Source: Mactra quadrangularis (Eukaryota; Mollusca; Bivalvia; Venerida; Mactridae). From it: a stretch of 64,000 nucleotides of DNA. The notes beneath the pieces are model-generated. The model was not told where the DNA came from and searched no databases. It was given only the letters and a program-made list of their open reading frames with translations. Of the stretch, positions 12,254 to 25,245 are shown piece after piece. Each line of letters starts with the position of its first letter. Position 1 is the first letter of the stretch. The translations under genes were made by a program, and so were the position numbers. Where the stretch lies: NCBI GenBank assembly GCA_025267735.1, contig CM046307.1, positions 56,663,395-56,727,394 on the forward strand. Reading direction: 5' to 3'.

Positions 12254-13320
12254 TTTGGATCCATAATAATGCTATAATAGGTAGTTTTATCATCTCCGGC
12301 GAATTCATTTTTTTCATTCTATATCCCAAGCCTAATATAATATCTTCCCAATGAAACAAAAAACAAACATTTTATCAAAAAATAATACTGAAGTGGGTAG
12401 TTTTATTTTATCAGCCGAATTCAAAATGGATTTGGCGGATAAAATTTTTAGTAAAAATAACCTATTTTTAGACGTCAATTTTCGTTTTATTTACATTCAC
12501 AATTTAATTTCTTTTATTTCTATCAAATAATGGATATGTCTAGAATATTATACTGAAATATCATGACACTTGAATGAATAATAATGCTTATATAAGCCTT
12601 TAAACATTCTTGATATTTTCTCCGCAGACTCTGATAATTTATCCGCCGAATAAACTTCGCCATCGATACAGTAGAATGACTTCCACGCAAATCCCGTGAT
12701 TTACATTCCTGAGTTTGCACGTGGTATATACGACGCAATCTGATTGGCTCTTTCTCTCTCGATAAATCTAGCCCGAGGTGATGGAATGGTGGAATTAAAT
12801 TTGCAGTTCTTATGTTGTTGTGTTTGGATAGATTTATGGAATTATTGTAAGTTTTTATGCAATATTTATCTTATAACATATCTGTACATTTCGGCTTTTT
12901 ACCATGTTGCTTTATCTCATCTTCTCATCAGTGTTTTTGTGTTCCTTTCTATCTCTGTGTTCATGCCACGAGGTGACTGCAGTGTACACGCCACGAGGTT
13001 GCTGCAGTGTGCACATCTTGATCCAGAGAATAAGAGGTAGACTTTACCATAGCCACCATGTGACTTAGTTGGACCCGCTTATTGCCCTCCAGCAACGAGG
13101 AAGGGGAGGTTCCATACCCATTTGATAGTAAACAATGTTGTCTAAGATCTTGAGCTGTGCAGAAATCGCTCTACACATTTATTGATGATAAATATTTGTC
13201 TATATAATGTTGTTTTGGTAAAAAAATGGACTGTAACAATGAATGTTTAGTTAGCTGTGACGTCAGTTACAACAGAAACAACATTAAGATCAATCTTACT
13301 ACTCTACAGACTGCAGCAGT
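12254..13320. other. Intergenic, no gene recognised
   Basis: Contains a local pair of CACGAGGT(G/T)-(A/C)TGCAGTGT blocks around 12966-13010 and short open frames on both strands, none protein-like enough to call. Confidence 0.4.
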
Positions 13321-15222
13321 AGCGTGTTCAGTTACCGCGAACGTTACAGAACGTTACGCAACGATACATTCGGAACTCCTCGGCCATTCGCTGCGAATAA
13401 TCTCATACATATTTAGACACTATTTTGAAACTACCGGTGTTGAAGTAAACAAATATATGATCGTGTAGGCATTGAGTGATGTTTCGTTTTTAGTCCGTAA
13501 CTTTTGAAACATCACTCATTGCCTTAACAATCGCATATTTGTGTATTAGATTAGATTACTCGGTATCTGGAGACTTCGGTAAATGACTATATCGGTAAAT
13601 TGATTTTATATAGTAAATCGTTTGGAGAGATCGGTAAATTGATATTGTATAGTGTAAATTAAGTAGGTGTGAATAACAGTATAAGTGCTTGTGCCTAATA
13701 ATTAAATAAAAATGAATAAATATACAAATGTACTTAAATTGAAAAATATTTATTATTTAAGCTGTCCTATTTGACAGTTTATATTTTGAAATTAAGAGAT
13801 TTTATTTACGATTTACTATTGTAAAAATAACAATTACACGCTGTTGTTGTTTTTCATTTTACTATTACAGAAAACAATGAAGATACATTGGCAGCGACAG
13901 GAAAAAAGTATAACAATATCATTTATTTATCGTTGTTCGCTTTTGAAGATGTACATATATGAAGTATGTATTAACTTAGATGAAATAGTAAATAAAATTT
14001 ATAAATCAATTTTATTGTTGACTTTTTATCAACTTAATGACTGATATGAAATAAAAGAGGTACAACAAATATTCGATTCAAACTTTAACATGAACGAATA
14101 TGAACAACCATAATTGTTTTAAAGGCACCGGTATTTTATTAGCTAATTGTCATCAATGGCAATTTATCTTCAGAGTGAACATAAAACTTTATTTCGACTC
14201 CAGTTTTTTGTACTGTTATGTTTCAGGGTCGATTCCGTGGATATATTGCATTTTATAAAAAATACATACCATGTATTTTTTTATCACATGGTTTGATACA
14301 TACATGTAAACAATGTATTTCTAAAAATGCTGTATTATCTTATACTTTTTATGTTGTTTTAAGGCTCGATTCCCGTGGATTAATTAATAAATTCATTCAA
14401 ATATCTTTTGACTGCATTATTTTTTTTTAAAAAGTATGATTTTATTTACCTTTTTATCGTTTTTTTTTCAGGCATGGTTTGATTCCCGTCGATATATTAC
14501 AACGATTTATTAATTGATACTTACAATGTTCTTTTTATACACGTAATGACTTGAGTTAATGTATATTGTATGTATTATTTTATACTTTGATCTAATGTTG
14601 TTTCGTTTATTTCAGGTCTGATAATATTCCCGTCGAAAATATTGGAATGAATTACCTATTTATATAATGTAATCTTTTCATAATTAATGGTTTTACCAGG
14701 GAATTGTTATCTATGTCTCTGGTTTAACGATGTGCTATCAACTGTTATCTATTTTTGTTGTAAATATGACATATAAGTGCATGACATATTTGAATAAAAC
14801 AATACAATAGATGAATTTATGTTTGTTATTTATTATTTTTATATCTTTTTTAGAATATACAATTTGATCTGAACTCTATGTCTATATAAATCACTCGTAT
14901 ATATCAAGAAAAAAGAAAGATATTCAATATTGAGAAATTATAATTTTATTAAAATATAACAACATTTAACAAACAATTTCAAACAATAATATACATTGTA
15001 CAAACAAATCATAATGAACATTGATTATCACACATTCAGAATAATTACACTATACAATATCAATTTACCGATCTCTCCAAACGATTTACTATATAAAATC
15101 AATTTACCGATATAGTCATTTACCGAAGTCTCCATAATCCGATTACTCGCATCGAATGGCCGAGGAGTTCCGAATGTATCGTTATGTAACGTTCACGGTT
15201 ACTGAACACGCTACAGGATTAA
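13321..15222. mobile_element. D4 MITE split by a D5 insertion
   Basis: Left arm at 13321-13562 (AGCGTGTTCAGTTACCG, then CGGAACTCCTCGGCCATTCG) and right arm at 15141-15222 (CGAATGGCCGAGGAGTTCCG, then GGTTACTGAACACGCT). The two halves together make a D4 element like that at 9780; the 1.58 kb between them is the D5 element at 13563-15140. Confidence 0.85.
13563..15140. mobile_element. D5 element, TIRs and 9-bp duplication
   Basis: GATTACTCG is duplicated at 13554-13562 and 15141-15149. The inverted ends extend about 100 bp and contain GGAGACTTCGGTAAATGAC, CGGTAAATTGATTTTATA and the matching complements at 15050-15140. The interior lacks a transposase. It carries four degenerate repeats of a CAGG-TCGATTCCCGTGGAT motif (about 14224, 14361, 14471 and 14613). 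No second D5 copy occurs here. Confidence 0.85.
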
Positions 15223-15294
15223 CTTTTGTAGCAGTTAGATCTATTTATTCACCATTCCACCTGTGCCCCTACCAACAACACCGGGCCTCTTGAG

Positions 15295-15620
15295 CTGGCC
15301 CTGTGCATCTATGAATTATATAATTGCATTTGATTGGAAATTCCATGCCAATAGTATTTAAAATAAATTACCAAAAACAATGTTTCATTGCAGATAGTGT
15401 TTCATTATGAGTATAGCTGATCAAGTGTTTCCATGGCTACAGTAGAGACAATGTGACATTGGTAAAACAACTGCACTCCCCAATATTGTAATAAAGAGTG
15501 ATCGATGATTTAAATGATGATATAGAAATGATGACATAGCTTGTATGGTATGTTAACTGTTTACTTACTTACTTACTTCATGTAGATATAATCCAAGTCT
15601 TTAGTCATGTGATCTACAAC
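15295..15620 (+). repeat. Duplicated segment, copy A
   Basis: Matches 16965-17420 in order: GCATCTATGAATTATATAAT, a GTTTCATTATGAGTATA block, TTTCCATGGC, GACAATGTGACATT, ATATTGTAATAAAGAGT, then GTTTACTTAC. The shared blocks span several hundred bases, so this is an old segmental or element duplication. Confidence 0.75.
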
Positions 15621-15924
15621 AAGAGGCGGGGATACCCTTGATAACTCATCCCATCTTTGCTGCAACCAATGACTATTTCATTGGCAAGTACTCTTAAAGC
15701 AGGAGGTATTAAACAGACTCGCATGGTTTTAATTAATTACTGGATTTAGCCAGAAAAATAACTGCAGATTTACATCATTATAGTTTTATACAGGCAGACA
15801 TTGACTCTTTGATTTAGGACATGATATTTTACATAGTTTAATTAGCCTTTTTTTGTTCATAATCTGCACCTTTGACATTTAAAAATCTATTTTTTCTATG
15901 TATAATTTCATCCTATGGTTCCAG

Positions 15925-16001
15925 GCGCATTGGCCGTTGGGGCAGCGGCTCCTATATTCTGGCAAGTAGCAGCAATGGGGCCGGGAGTTATTTTTTCATG
16001 A
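15925..16001 (+). other. Exon-like, GC-rich hydrophobic coding stretch
   Basis: A good acceptor (GGTTCCAG) precedes 77 bases that are much richer in GC than their surroundings. In the frame starting two bases in, they encode ALAVGAAAPIFWQVAAMG followed by PGVIFS and a stop (15999-16001). The peptide would suit a membrane segment and a last coding exon. I do not recognise the family, and no upstream partner exon was found. It may be a fragment of a gene or chance. Confidence 0.3.
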
Positions 16002-16179
16002 CCCATGATAACAATTATCAGGTTATGACAGGGATGACTCAGTTTATTTTCTTCTTAAACTCTATAGTTCCATGTGTCCAAATATAGCTAAGATTTCTGA
16101 TAACATTTACAGTAAACTAAAGAATTTGACTTGTGTTTTTACGTACACCGATTGGCACCTTTGACATGTGAAAATTCAA

Positions 16180-16752
16180 TTATTATACCCCCGCTTCGAA
16201 GAAGAGGGGGGTATTAACTGTTTTACCCTTGTCCGTGCGTCTGTCCGTTTCAAAATTTCCGTCGCAGTTTTCTCAGCAACTATAACATGCAGCAGCCTAA
16301 TACTTTGCATATTGCTTCATCCCATAGTCCCATGTGGTGTAAAGCGATTTCATGCTCCTTGCTCATCTACTTAACCCGGGTCGATAGCGCAGTTGGTAGC
16401 GCGCCGGGATTTGGATACTCGTGCCCGAGGGGGTGCGGGTTCGAATCCCACCCGGGGAGGTTATACCCTTCCATGAAAATTTGACAATAATGTCGATTTT
16501 CCTCCATTGATTAGATAATATGGAGAAGTTTCCGGCCTTGTGGAAGGGTAGGTGAGTACTGGTTATAGACAATGGTCCAGGAAAGCTAGGTTAGGTGCGC
16601 TGGACGCCGTGAAATGACCTAAATTGTGTTGATACGGCGTTAACTCCAATAAATAATAATATGCTCATCTACTTCCTGTTTGTCGCATATTTTTAGATTA
16701 TTTGCGGGGGTATCACTAGTGAGCATTAGCTCACAGATTATACTTGTTTTTT
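16180..16752 (+). mobile_element. D6 repeat split by an S1 SINE
   Basis: D6 consensus features: it opens with ATACCCCCGCTTCGAAGAAG, holds a GTCCGT microrepeat, then GTAAAGCGATTTCATGCTCC, and closes with GCGGGGGTATCACTAGTG and TTAGCTCACAGATT. The inner ends ATACCCCCGC and GCGGGGGTAT are inverted. The S1 SINE at 16373-16661 interrupts this copy. Confidence 0.85.
16373..16661 (+). mobile_element. S1 SINE, full length, inside D6
   Basis: Head with TAGCGCAGTTGGTAGCGC and GGTTCGAATCCCACC, body with GGAAGGGTAGGTGAGTAC and CCAGGAAAGCTAGGTTAGGT, tail AATAAATAATAAT. The 13-bp target duplication TGCTCATCTACTT at 16360-16372 and 16662-16674 is part of the D6 sequence, so S1 jumped into D6. Confidence 0.9.
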
Positions 16753-16964
16753 CACCTGGAAAGGGGTATCCACTCCCAGTGCACCCAGTCCCACTAAAGC
16801 AGTGCTGGAAAAATCATTTGTCCGTGTTGTCCCAATGTATGTATGGACAAGTGGATTTTTCAATAAATTTATACTACAATATTCATATCCATGAACAAGC
16901 AAGTTTTACCAGTCAGCCAGAGTGAACAAGAAATTTTTTTTAAGATTTCACCCATCAAGATCCA

Positions 16965-17440
16965 GCCCTGCACATCTATGAATTATATAATTGTTTTTGT
17001 TTGAATTATATAATTTTAGTTGTTTGAAAAAAATACAACAATAAGTATTACTGTTAAATAATCTTAAAATACTGTGTCATTGCAGGTTGGGTTTCATTAT
17101 GAGTATAATCACAGATGTGTTTCCATGGCAACTGTAGTGACAATGTGACATTTGTGAAACCTTAAACAACAACACTCTCAGATATTGTAATAAAGAGTAA
17201 ACAGTCGTTTGAATGATGTTTTAGAAGTGATTACATAGTATATGGTATGTTAATTGTTTACTTACATACTTTATTTAGATCATAGACCCTATTAACATTT
17301 TTATGGGGTCCTTGTTTAAATACATTGTAATTAATATCTTTATTATTTAGATCATGGACCCTATTAACATTTTTATGGGGTCCTTGTTTAGATACATGTA
17401 CAATCAATGTCTATAGTCATGTGAACTATAACAATCACGT
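16965..17440 (+). repeat. Duplicated segment, copy B
   Basis: Counterpart of 15295-15620 (see blocks there). It differs by an extra tandem duplication at 17274-17413 and continues at its 3' side into sequence related to 10105-10640. Confidence 0.75.
17274..17413 (+). repeat. Tandem duplication, two ~70-bp units
   Basis: ATCATAGACCCTATTAACAT followed by TTTTATGGGGTCCTTGTTT occurs twice, with the second copy reading ATCATGGACC. The remainder of each unit (AAATACATTGTAA / AGATACATGTACAA) is similar. Confidence 0.9.
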
Positions 17441-17719
17441 GTAAGGTAAATCAGACCATGCTTCTCATGAATTTCTCCCTCTAGACAAATAATTGTCATG
17501 TAGCGCATGAAATAACAACTACCTTTTCTATCCTAAATAAATTCTGAATTGGTTCTGTAATTATAGATCGTTGGCTTCAAATCCTCGGCACAAAAATTAA
17601 TTCGAAAAGATTATGTGCACTTATTGAATCTTTTCTAATTTTGGCTGCTGCAAGAAGTTAAAGAAAACCCAGAGTTTACATTTAGAATATTATGTGTATA
17701 TATACACCCAGCAAACAGA

Positions 17720-17935
17720 TAACGTCATACAGACGTCATATAAATGTCGGGTTGACGTCACCTCATAGTTGGATTTGAAAGTTTTTTAGACGGTGGATTT
17801 CCCAGGTCGTATTAACGTCTGACCCCGACGTTGGGTTGACGTCGACTCATACTTTGGATTTGAAAGTTTTTTAGACAGTGGATTTCCGACATGGTATTAA
17901 TGTCTGACCCGACGTCATATTTATGTCGTATCATA
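17720..17935 (+). repeat. Tandem repeat with GACGT motifs, two units
   Basis: GGGTTGACGTC, then GGATTTGAAAGTTTTTTAGAC, GTGGATTTCC, GTATTAACGTCTGACC occur twice about 105 bp apart. Short GACGTCAT steps at both ends suggest relics of a longer array. Confidence 0.85.
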
Positions 17936-18005
17936 AGCAAAGTTTAAACAAAAAATATTTCTTTTAAAGTGTTCATTATCCTAAAAAATAACAAATTTGT
18001 TCATT

Positions 18006-18665
18006 AGCTCGACTTTACGAAGTAATGTAGAGCTCTCCTACTCGCCCCGGCATCGGCGTCCGCGTCCACATTTCTGATTAAAGTTTTTGTGCAGTAAAAT
18101 ACTTTCTTCTATATCTTTGTTATTTCTTAAGATATTAACTTCAAACTTTAAATATATGTTCCTTACTATCAACCACATCTCATGTGACAAGGTCCATAAC
18201 TCCAAACACATTTTTTAAGAATTATCTCCCCTTGAACTGATTGAAGTTTTTGTGCACAGATTAGTTTTTGTGCAGTAAAATACTTTCTTCTGTATCTTTG
18301 TTTTTTCTTAAGATATTAACTTCAAACTTTAAATATATGTTCCTTTCTATCAACCACATCTCATGTGACATGGTCCATAACTCAGAATGCATTTTTTTCA
18401 GAATTATCTCCCCTTGAACTTAGAGTTTTCTTTAAAAAATGTTTGTTTTTACTGCAACTGTTTTATTTCTTTAGGTATTGATTTCAAACTTTAAATATAT
18501 GTTCCTTATTATCAACCACATCTCAGGTGACAAGGTTCATAACTCTGTATACATTATTTTCAAAGTTATCCCCCTTGAACTTATAGTTTTCTTTAATAAA
18601 TATTTGTTTTTACTGCAACTGTTTTATTTCTTTAGGTATTGACTTTAAATATATGTTCCTTATTA
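18006..18665 (+). mobile_element. D8 element, 5' part with internal repeats
   Basis: It begins TTAGCTCGACTTTACGAAG, like the copy at 50041 (TTAGCTCGACTTTTCGAAG). Inside, a block with TCAAACTTTAAATATATG, TTCCTT and ATCAACCACATCTCA is repeated four times at roughly 110-150 bp. The fourth repeat is cut by the SINE that follows. Confidence 0.7.
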
Positions 18666-18674
18666 TCAAATTCC

Positions 18675-18931
18675 ATTAGGTTGTCAACACAATTTAGGTC
18701 ATTTACAGTGGCCAGCACACCTAACCTAGCTTTCCTGGACCCTAGTCTATAACCAGTACTCACATACCTTCGACAAGGCTGGAAACTTCTCCATAGTATC
18801 TAATCAATTTGACATTATTGTCAAATTTTCATGGAAGGGTGTAACCTCCCTTGATGGGATTCGAACTCATATCCCCTGGACACAAGATTCCAAATCCTGG
18901 CGTGCTACCAACTTCACTATCCACCTGGGTT
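18675..18931 (-). mobile_element. S1 SINE
   Basis: Minus-strand S1 copy; on + it reads ACCTAACCTAGCTTTCCTGG, then GGGATTCGAACTCATATCCCC and the head complement ending CACCTGGGT. Moderately diverged. Confidence 0.75.
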
Positions 18932-18935
18932 GACA

Positions 18936-19505
18936 CACATCTTAAATTGTTTTTTTCAATTTTGGTTCAAAATTACTGACTGTTTAAAAATATAGTATAA
19001 AAAAACATAGCAAGCGTTGCACATAGAAACTGAATTAAAGTTAGGAAACGATACAAACAATTCGTACGCGATAAGTATTTACTCCATTGAATATTTTTGA
19101 TGGGCCAAGTTATACTCTGGATGTACAAGTTGTTTACTTTTGCATACTGCGTTTGCAAGTAAGTTTGTGAGTCCCACTTTTTGATCGTTGAAAAACTAGG
19201 TCAACATTTGTTTACCCGTGATAATGTGTTATCTTAATATTATGGTTTTACATAACACTATTGTAATGACGATATTGTGATATTAATTTACAATTTCTTA
19301 ATGTATAAATTTAAACGCTTTTCCACAATGTATTTAATCTTTGAATCGACAAGCTTCGTCGTAGACAACTAGGTATTAAAGGCGAAGTCTATGGTGAAGA
19401 GAGAAGGCGGGTAATTGAATAGTTAAGAGCGCCATCTATCAGAATGCACATCGGTAGACTATAAACATTTGTGAATGACTTTAACGACAGGCAACACAAG
19501 CCGAC
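18936..19505. other. Intergenic, no feature seen
   Basis: No repeat family or exon recognised. A 61-codon minus frame (18973-19158) lacks protein-like features. Confidence 0.4.
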
Positions 19506-19507
19506 AT

Positions 19508-20053
19508 AGTTTTTATATGTTAAACCCCCTGGCGACCGTCCGTCGGTCCTTTAGCAAATTGGTTTCCGGAGCATAACTTAAGTTCCAATTGGCCCACAAT
19601 ATTGAAACTTCATAGGTTGATTGTCCATATCAGGTAGAAGACCCCTATTGATTTTGGGGTCACAAAGTCAAAGGTCAAATTTACTATTACCTTAAAACTG
19701 AAAACACTTTCTGGAGCATAACTTAAGTTCCATTTGGTCCACAATATTCAAACTTCATAGGATGATTGTCCATATTGGGTAGAAGACCCCTATTGATTTT
19801 GGGGTCACACGGTCAAAGGTCAAGGTCACTATTACTTTAAAACTGAAAACAGTTTCCGGAGCATAACTAGTTATACTCATCACGAATGAAATGAAGCATT
19901 CTCAATGGTGTCTTTTTTCTCTACTTAGTTTTCCACAATTATTCATAATATGATATTCATATGAAATATTCTCATGTCTTACAAGTGTTTCATCTTAACT
20001 AAAAAACCCAACACTTTCGGGCATATAATGCTCCTCCCAGCGGTGCTCTTGTT
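19508..20053 (+). mobile_element. D7 repeat
   Basis: Family marks: CCCCCTGGCG followed by GTCCGTC, the block TTCCGGAGCATAACTTAAGT repeated, GGGTAGAAGACCCCTATTGA, GGTCAAAGGTCAAGGTCAC, and the end TTTCGGGCATATAATGCTCC then GGTGCTCTTGTT. Internal direct repeats about 170 bp long carry the TTCCGGAGC block. Non-coding. Other copies are at 25820, 39391 and 56145. Confidence 0.8.
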
Positions 20054-20166
20054 TATGTATGAGATGTTAATGAGGTGTCATGCTAGAACAAGACGGTAGT
20101 GTCAGAATGAGGTTTTTTTCAATTTCATTTGCACCACCCAATCAGTACTTTGATTTATTATTTCAG

Positions 20167-20242
20167 ATATACAATATAACTGCATGGAAGATGTTTTAGA
20201 TGATTATGAACAGGAAATGTATGGTCATCAGAAAGAAGATAA
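20167..20242 (+). other. Exon-like acidic coding stretch
   Basis: ATTATTTCAG precedes it and AA|GTGCAG follows. The frame beginning two bases in is open and acidic, with DVLDDYEQEMYGHQKED. It leaves matching two-base ends at acceptor and donor. The acidic run followed by YG-x-x-x-ED is faintly like the N-terminal region of HBS1L, but this is only a resemblance from memory. No flanking exons were found. Confidence 0.25.
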
Positions 20243-20315
20243 GTGCAGTTATTTTATTATTTTTACAAATAATTATATTATGCTCTTTTAAAGATGAATG
20301 TAAAACATAGTGAGC

Positions 20316-20589
20316 TGTCCTGCTAGCTCAGTTGGTAGCATGCAAGTCTACTGATGAGGTGTGGTGGGTTCGATTCCCATGCGGGGTATACTTTGGTGGA
20401 GCTAGGTCATGAAATTATTTCTACGGCCATTCTCCCTCCTACCAATGATTCCTAATTATGTAGGGCAGTTGTCAGTCATTTAGCCTTTCCAGGAACCGTG
20501 AGTAGGTTGATTAATTAACTGCCTTTATATAACCTATCCAATGTGTTGCTACAGGGTTAAACCCAACAAAAACAAAACAAACTAACAAA
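20316..20589 (+). mobile_element. S2 SINE with 16-bp target duplication
   Basis: Head TGCTAGCTCAGTTGGTAGCA and GGTTCGATTCCCATG, S2 body, tail AACCCAACAAAAACAAAAC. GTAAAACATAGTGAGC is duplicated exactly at 20300-20315 and 20590-20605, so this is a young insertion. Confidence 0.92.
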
Positions 20590-20727
20590 GTAAAACATAG
20601 TGAGCGAGTGTTAATGTTTTCATACTTCAGATATATGAACCTGATGGTTCAGCTAACCTTTGATGCTGGAATTCACTTGTATAAGAATGCATCCTCTGTA
20701 AACAACTGTTCTCTATTACCCATAAAT

Positions 20728-22877
20728 ACAGATATCGGAACGTGCAAGTTGTCACACGGTACGGACGGTACACGCACGTTATACGAACACGGACTGCACG
20801 TTACACGATACACGAACACGATAGATAGCTTGATTTGCGGTAAAATACACGATTCCGAGTCTCCATACACGTTTAACACGATTGTTCGAAATCCTCGGCT
20901 TTTTTCGCCCAGAGAAAAAAACGTTTCAACGACGACACGTTAAACGATTAATGCGTCCCAAATGTAGATTGAAAACAAAAAATATTCTTCTGTTTCGTCG
21001 GAAATATGTAACTAAACAATATAAGTTTTGTTAAATTTATTGAAAATCGAGTTTAACTGCTCAAATTCTTAAACACAAAATGTTACAAGTTGGCTTAAAT
21101 CGAATTTAAATTCACGCACACGATTGTCAACTTCGAAATCACACGATAGACAAAGAAATAAAAATTTAAATATGTTACATTGGTTCATTACACAGTTAAG
21201 CTTGATTGTAAATATAATATTGTATCAATAAATTTATTGAATATCGACATTTTAAGTAGAAATTAAGGTACACGATAGGCGGGCAGTCAATACACAATAG
21301 ACAAAAAAGAACATGATTGATAATATTTTGTATAAAAAAATTGAATTAGTACACTGTGTACAACAAAAATACTAACTGTATAATAAAGAATATTATTACT
21401 GTCAAAATAATTTAATGTCATTCTTAGTAAGTTTGTTTTAATCGAATTAAAAACCACGAAAAGCCGATCAACTCACACGATTGATAAAAATACACGTTTA
21501 TAGTTTTTTCCTTTGTTTTCTTCAAATCATTGAGAAAATATGTCATAATTGTATGTGTATATGTTTCAAAAGTTAAACACAGTCTTAGCTTGATTGTAAA
21601 AATATAAGCAAGTCTTATAGTATAGATTATTTTATTGAATATCGACATTTTTAGTAGAAATAAAGGTACACAATCGGCGAGCAGTCATTACACGATAGAC
21701 AAAGAAGAACACGATTGATATTTTTTATCAAACAAATTATGTAAGTACTTGATGTATAACAAAAATACAAACTGCAGAATAAAGAATAACATTACTGTCA
21801 AAAATTGTTTATGTCATTCTTTGTAAGTTGGCTTTATTCAGATTTAAAACCACACACTCGATAGCCGGCGAAACCCACACGATAGAAAAAGAAATACACT
21901 TTTCAAGTTTTTTCTCTGTTTTTATTTTCAAGCCATTCATGGTGAAAAATACTTTGAATTAGTATATTTTTTCAAAACACAGTCTACGCGTGATTAAAGA
22001 AATATAAGCATGTCATATTGTATAATGGTCGCCTTTTTAGTAGTATGTATACTAGATATAAACGTTTACATGCAGTGCTTGCGTGAAGACGCGGTATTAA
22101 GACAGTACACACACCTCGTGTTAACTTACTATTTTATGCCGACTACAAAATCGATATTTAGATAAAAAGTTTTACATATATATACGCAAATATGAGGGAA
22201 TAATACGAATAAACTGTAAAAACTAAATAATTTAATTTACTTTAAGAATTAAAACAATGATGACTTTTTTAATCATATAGAGTCGTGATAAACGAGTTCT
22301 TGACCAAGTGAGATGTCAATTATAACAGTTTGTTTACTAAACGCTTTAGCCACTGACAAACAAAGAAAATGTTTGATGATTAAGATAAATGAAAGCATGT
22401 GTTTACATTTTAAATATAATAATATTATAACGATTATTTTAATTTAGTAACAACATTTCGGTTGGGCCGCAATTTAATTGACCGCAGATTGGTCCGGAAT
22501 GAGCCGCAGTTTATCGACGTACGGCATTTAAACAGGAATTTCCGGTTTAAACAAAGTCAACATTTATTCTAAACTCAACTTAATGAATCGCGGTTTTTCT
22601 TTTTGTTTACGGATGATGATTAGTCGACAATGCATAAGTATTTAATACATTTATACGTATGGATTTGTCAATATCTCGGGCACACGATACACGGTAATAA
22701 AACGCAAAATCACAATATCTCGGACCGATTTTTACCGTGTATTTACACGATGAGCGGTCTACACGATACACGATTGAAATACACGGTGAATTATACACGC
22801 ACACGGTATGAATGATACACGCACGGGACACGCACGATACACGCAAATTTCGGAAACTTGCACGATCCGAGATCTGT
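20728..22877. mobile_element. D9 element with CACGAT-rich inverted ends
   Basis: Left end ACAGATATCGGAACGTGCAAG, right end complement of ACAGATCTCGGATCGTGCAAG. Next to each end lie about 150-200 bp of short ACACGATACACG-type repeats in opposite orientation. The interior (about 21085-22000) holds three degenerate repeats of 340-395 bp, each with TAAGTTGGCTT, an ACACGAT block and TATTGAATATCGACATTTT-like blocks. No transposase is visible. Confidence 0.75.
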
Positions 22878-23059
22878 AGCCCTAGCAAGCATGTAGTATA
22901 TGTGATAAATGTGAGTGTTAAAGTATACACTTAACCACTTGACCACACACACATGTTACATACACAATTACTTTATCAAAAGTAATATTTAGTACTTAAA
23001 TATATTAGACCAAGAATTATCTGCACTGTTTTTATAGCTATAATTAAGTCTACAAGTAT

Positions 23060-24660
23060 ACACTGGCCTTCTCTCTTGCAATGGGTAATTATGCAGCAAA
23101 CATTCATGATAATATACAGTAAACATTCAATCTACATGACCATAAAATGCACCCACTCTTTCTATTTCTTTGAATCTTATCTTGATTTTTGTCTTTCATG
23201 GGTAAGTATACAGTAAACATTCAATCTACATATAACATAAAATGCACCCACTCTTTCTATTTCTTTGAATCTTATCTTGATTTTTGTCTTTCATGGGTAA
23301 GTATACAGTAAACATTCAATCTAAACAATCATGTGGTAATATGCAGTTGACATTAAACATATCTAAACAGTACCCACCCTTTCAGTTACTTTGAATGTTT
23401 TCCTTACTTTTTATCTTTCCATATGAAAATATGCAGAAAAGCATAATCAATATAAAAGTTCATGTGACAGTATGCAGTGAACATTTAATCTATTTTAAAA
23501 TGTGCCAACCATTTCTATTATTAAATCTTTTCCTACTTTCGTTCTTGTCATGAATAATGTAAAAAATCTTGTGGTAACATGCAGTTCATGTGGTAATATG
23601 CAGTTCATGTGGTAATATTCAGTTCATGTGGTAATATTCAGTTCATGTGGTAATATTCAGTTCATGTGTTAATACACAGTTCGTGTGGTAACATGCTGTT
23701 CATGTGTTAATACAAAGTCCACATGGTAACATGCAGTTCATGTGGTAATATGCAGTTCATGTGGTAATATTAAGTTCATGTGGTAATATTAAGTTCATGT
23801 GGTAATATGTTGTCCATGTGTTAATACACAGTTCATGTGGTAACATGCTGTTCATGTGGTAATATGCAGTTCATGTGGTAACATGCAGTTAACATTGCAT
23901 CTATCTTAAAATGTACCAACTCTTTCTGTTCCTTTGAATCTTTTACTATCATATGTTTATGTCATGGGTAAGGATAAAGTAAACATACATGCATAATGTG
24001 AAAAATAGTGTAGTAATATGCAGTTCATATGGAAATATGCAGTTAACATTCAATCTATCTTGAAATGTACCAATTCTTTCTATTTCTTTGATTTTTTCTC
24101 TTTCTTTTCATGCTATAGTACTTCTACAATTGTATCTACTTCAAATGTACAACTATGTCCAACAAAAACATTATTTCAGTAACAATCTATTCAATTTTCT
24201 GATAGAATTGTGAAGAAGATGGAGTGCATTGTATAGTATACTAAAGTTTCATAAATTGTAAGCAATATTCAAATGGATCTCAAAATATTTTTGTATCTCA
24301 AATTACCAAAAAAACAACAAAGTACACTATAGCAACAGTATGAACATTGACTATATCATAACATTGTAGACCAGCCATTTAGAAAAACTCAGAATACCGA
24401 AACCTTGGAATACCAAAATTTTTCTTCAGTCCAAAGGGTGTTTGGTTTTCTGAGGTTCCACTGTATACACAAACATATAGTCAATATAAAAGTTCATGTG
24501 ACAGTATGCCATAAACATTCAATCTTTCAAATACACACCCATTCTTACTTTTTCTTAGTATATTTTCCTATTTTTCTATCTTGTCATTGGTAAGTCTACA
24601 GTAAATATTCAGTGTAAGACAAGCATGTGACAATATGCAGTTCATGTGGTATAAGTTAAG
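23060..24660 (+). repeat. Complex tandem array
   Basis: Starts with about two and a half near-identical 105-bp units (CAGTAAACATTCAATCTA, ATAAAATGCACCCACTC, CTTTGAATCTTATCTTG). Increasingly diverged relatives continue to 24660. Embedded is the minisatellite at 23577-23890. Non-coding. Confidence 0.9.
23577..23890 (+). repeat. 19-bp minisatellite
   Basis: About sixteen units of CAGTTCATGTGGTAATATG with small variants (AACATG, ATATTAAG, ATACACAG). It lies inside the larger array, whose units carry single copies of the same motif, so it is likely a local expansion of one block. Confidence 0.92.
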
Positions 24661-25245
24661 TTTTTAACCTGGCACGTCAGTCTTACAATAGAAGAGTCTA
24701 ATTATCAAAAACGGGGATGAACTGATAAATTTTCTATCATTATATATGTATAAGCTGGCATGTTTACATATATAAAAATATATTGTTTCAAGTATTACTC
24801 TCGAGTCTTTTTTTAGTTTTTAGTCTAAGGCAATTTTACAACATCAAATTTTTGTATGAAACTATTTTTAATTATTTTTTATGTTGCCTTTCAAAGTCGC
24901 TATTGACACTTGAAAATTTTCAAATAGAGATAATAGTTTTGGTGCTGATTCTTCAGTATTGATATAGAGTTCGTGATGCCTGCATATTTTCTGAATTTTT
25001 ACTTATATATTTTTCATTTTATGTTTGTATTTTTTTTTCATGTTGAAATGATAGGAGTATAGATTTTCTGTTTAACATCAATTTTGTCAAAGCCTAAGGA
25101 TGTTTTTTTTTTACTTTTTTGACTCTGTTAACATTACAAATTTCATTTCTTTTTTTAGTTTAATTTTTGTTATTATAAGCATAGAGATTTTTTACTTATG
25201 CATCTTAGATATTTTTGTTTTAAACTTATTTTTTTCAAAATATTT
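24661..25245. other. T-rich intergenic DNA
   Basis: Long T runs with no exon or element. Runs such as CTTTTTTGACTC and GTTTAATTTTTG grade into the array that follows. Confidence 0.4.
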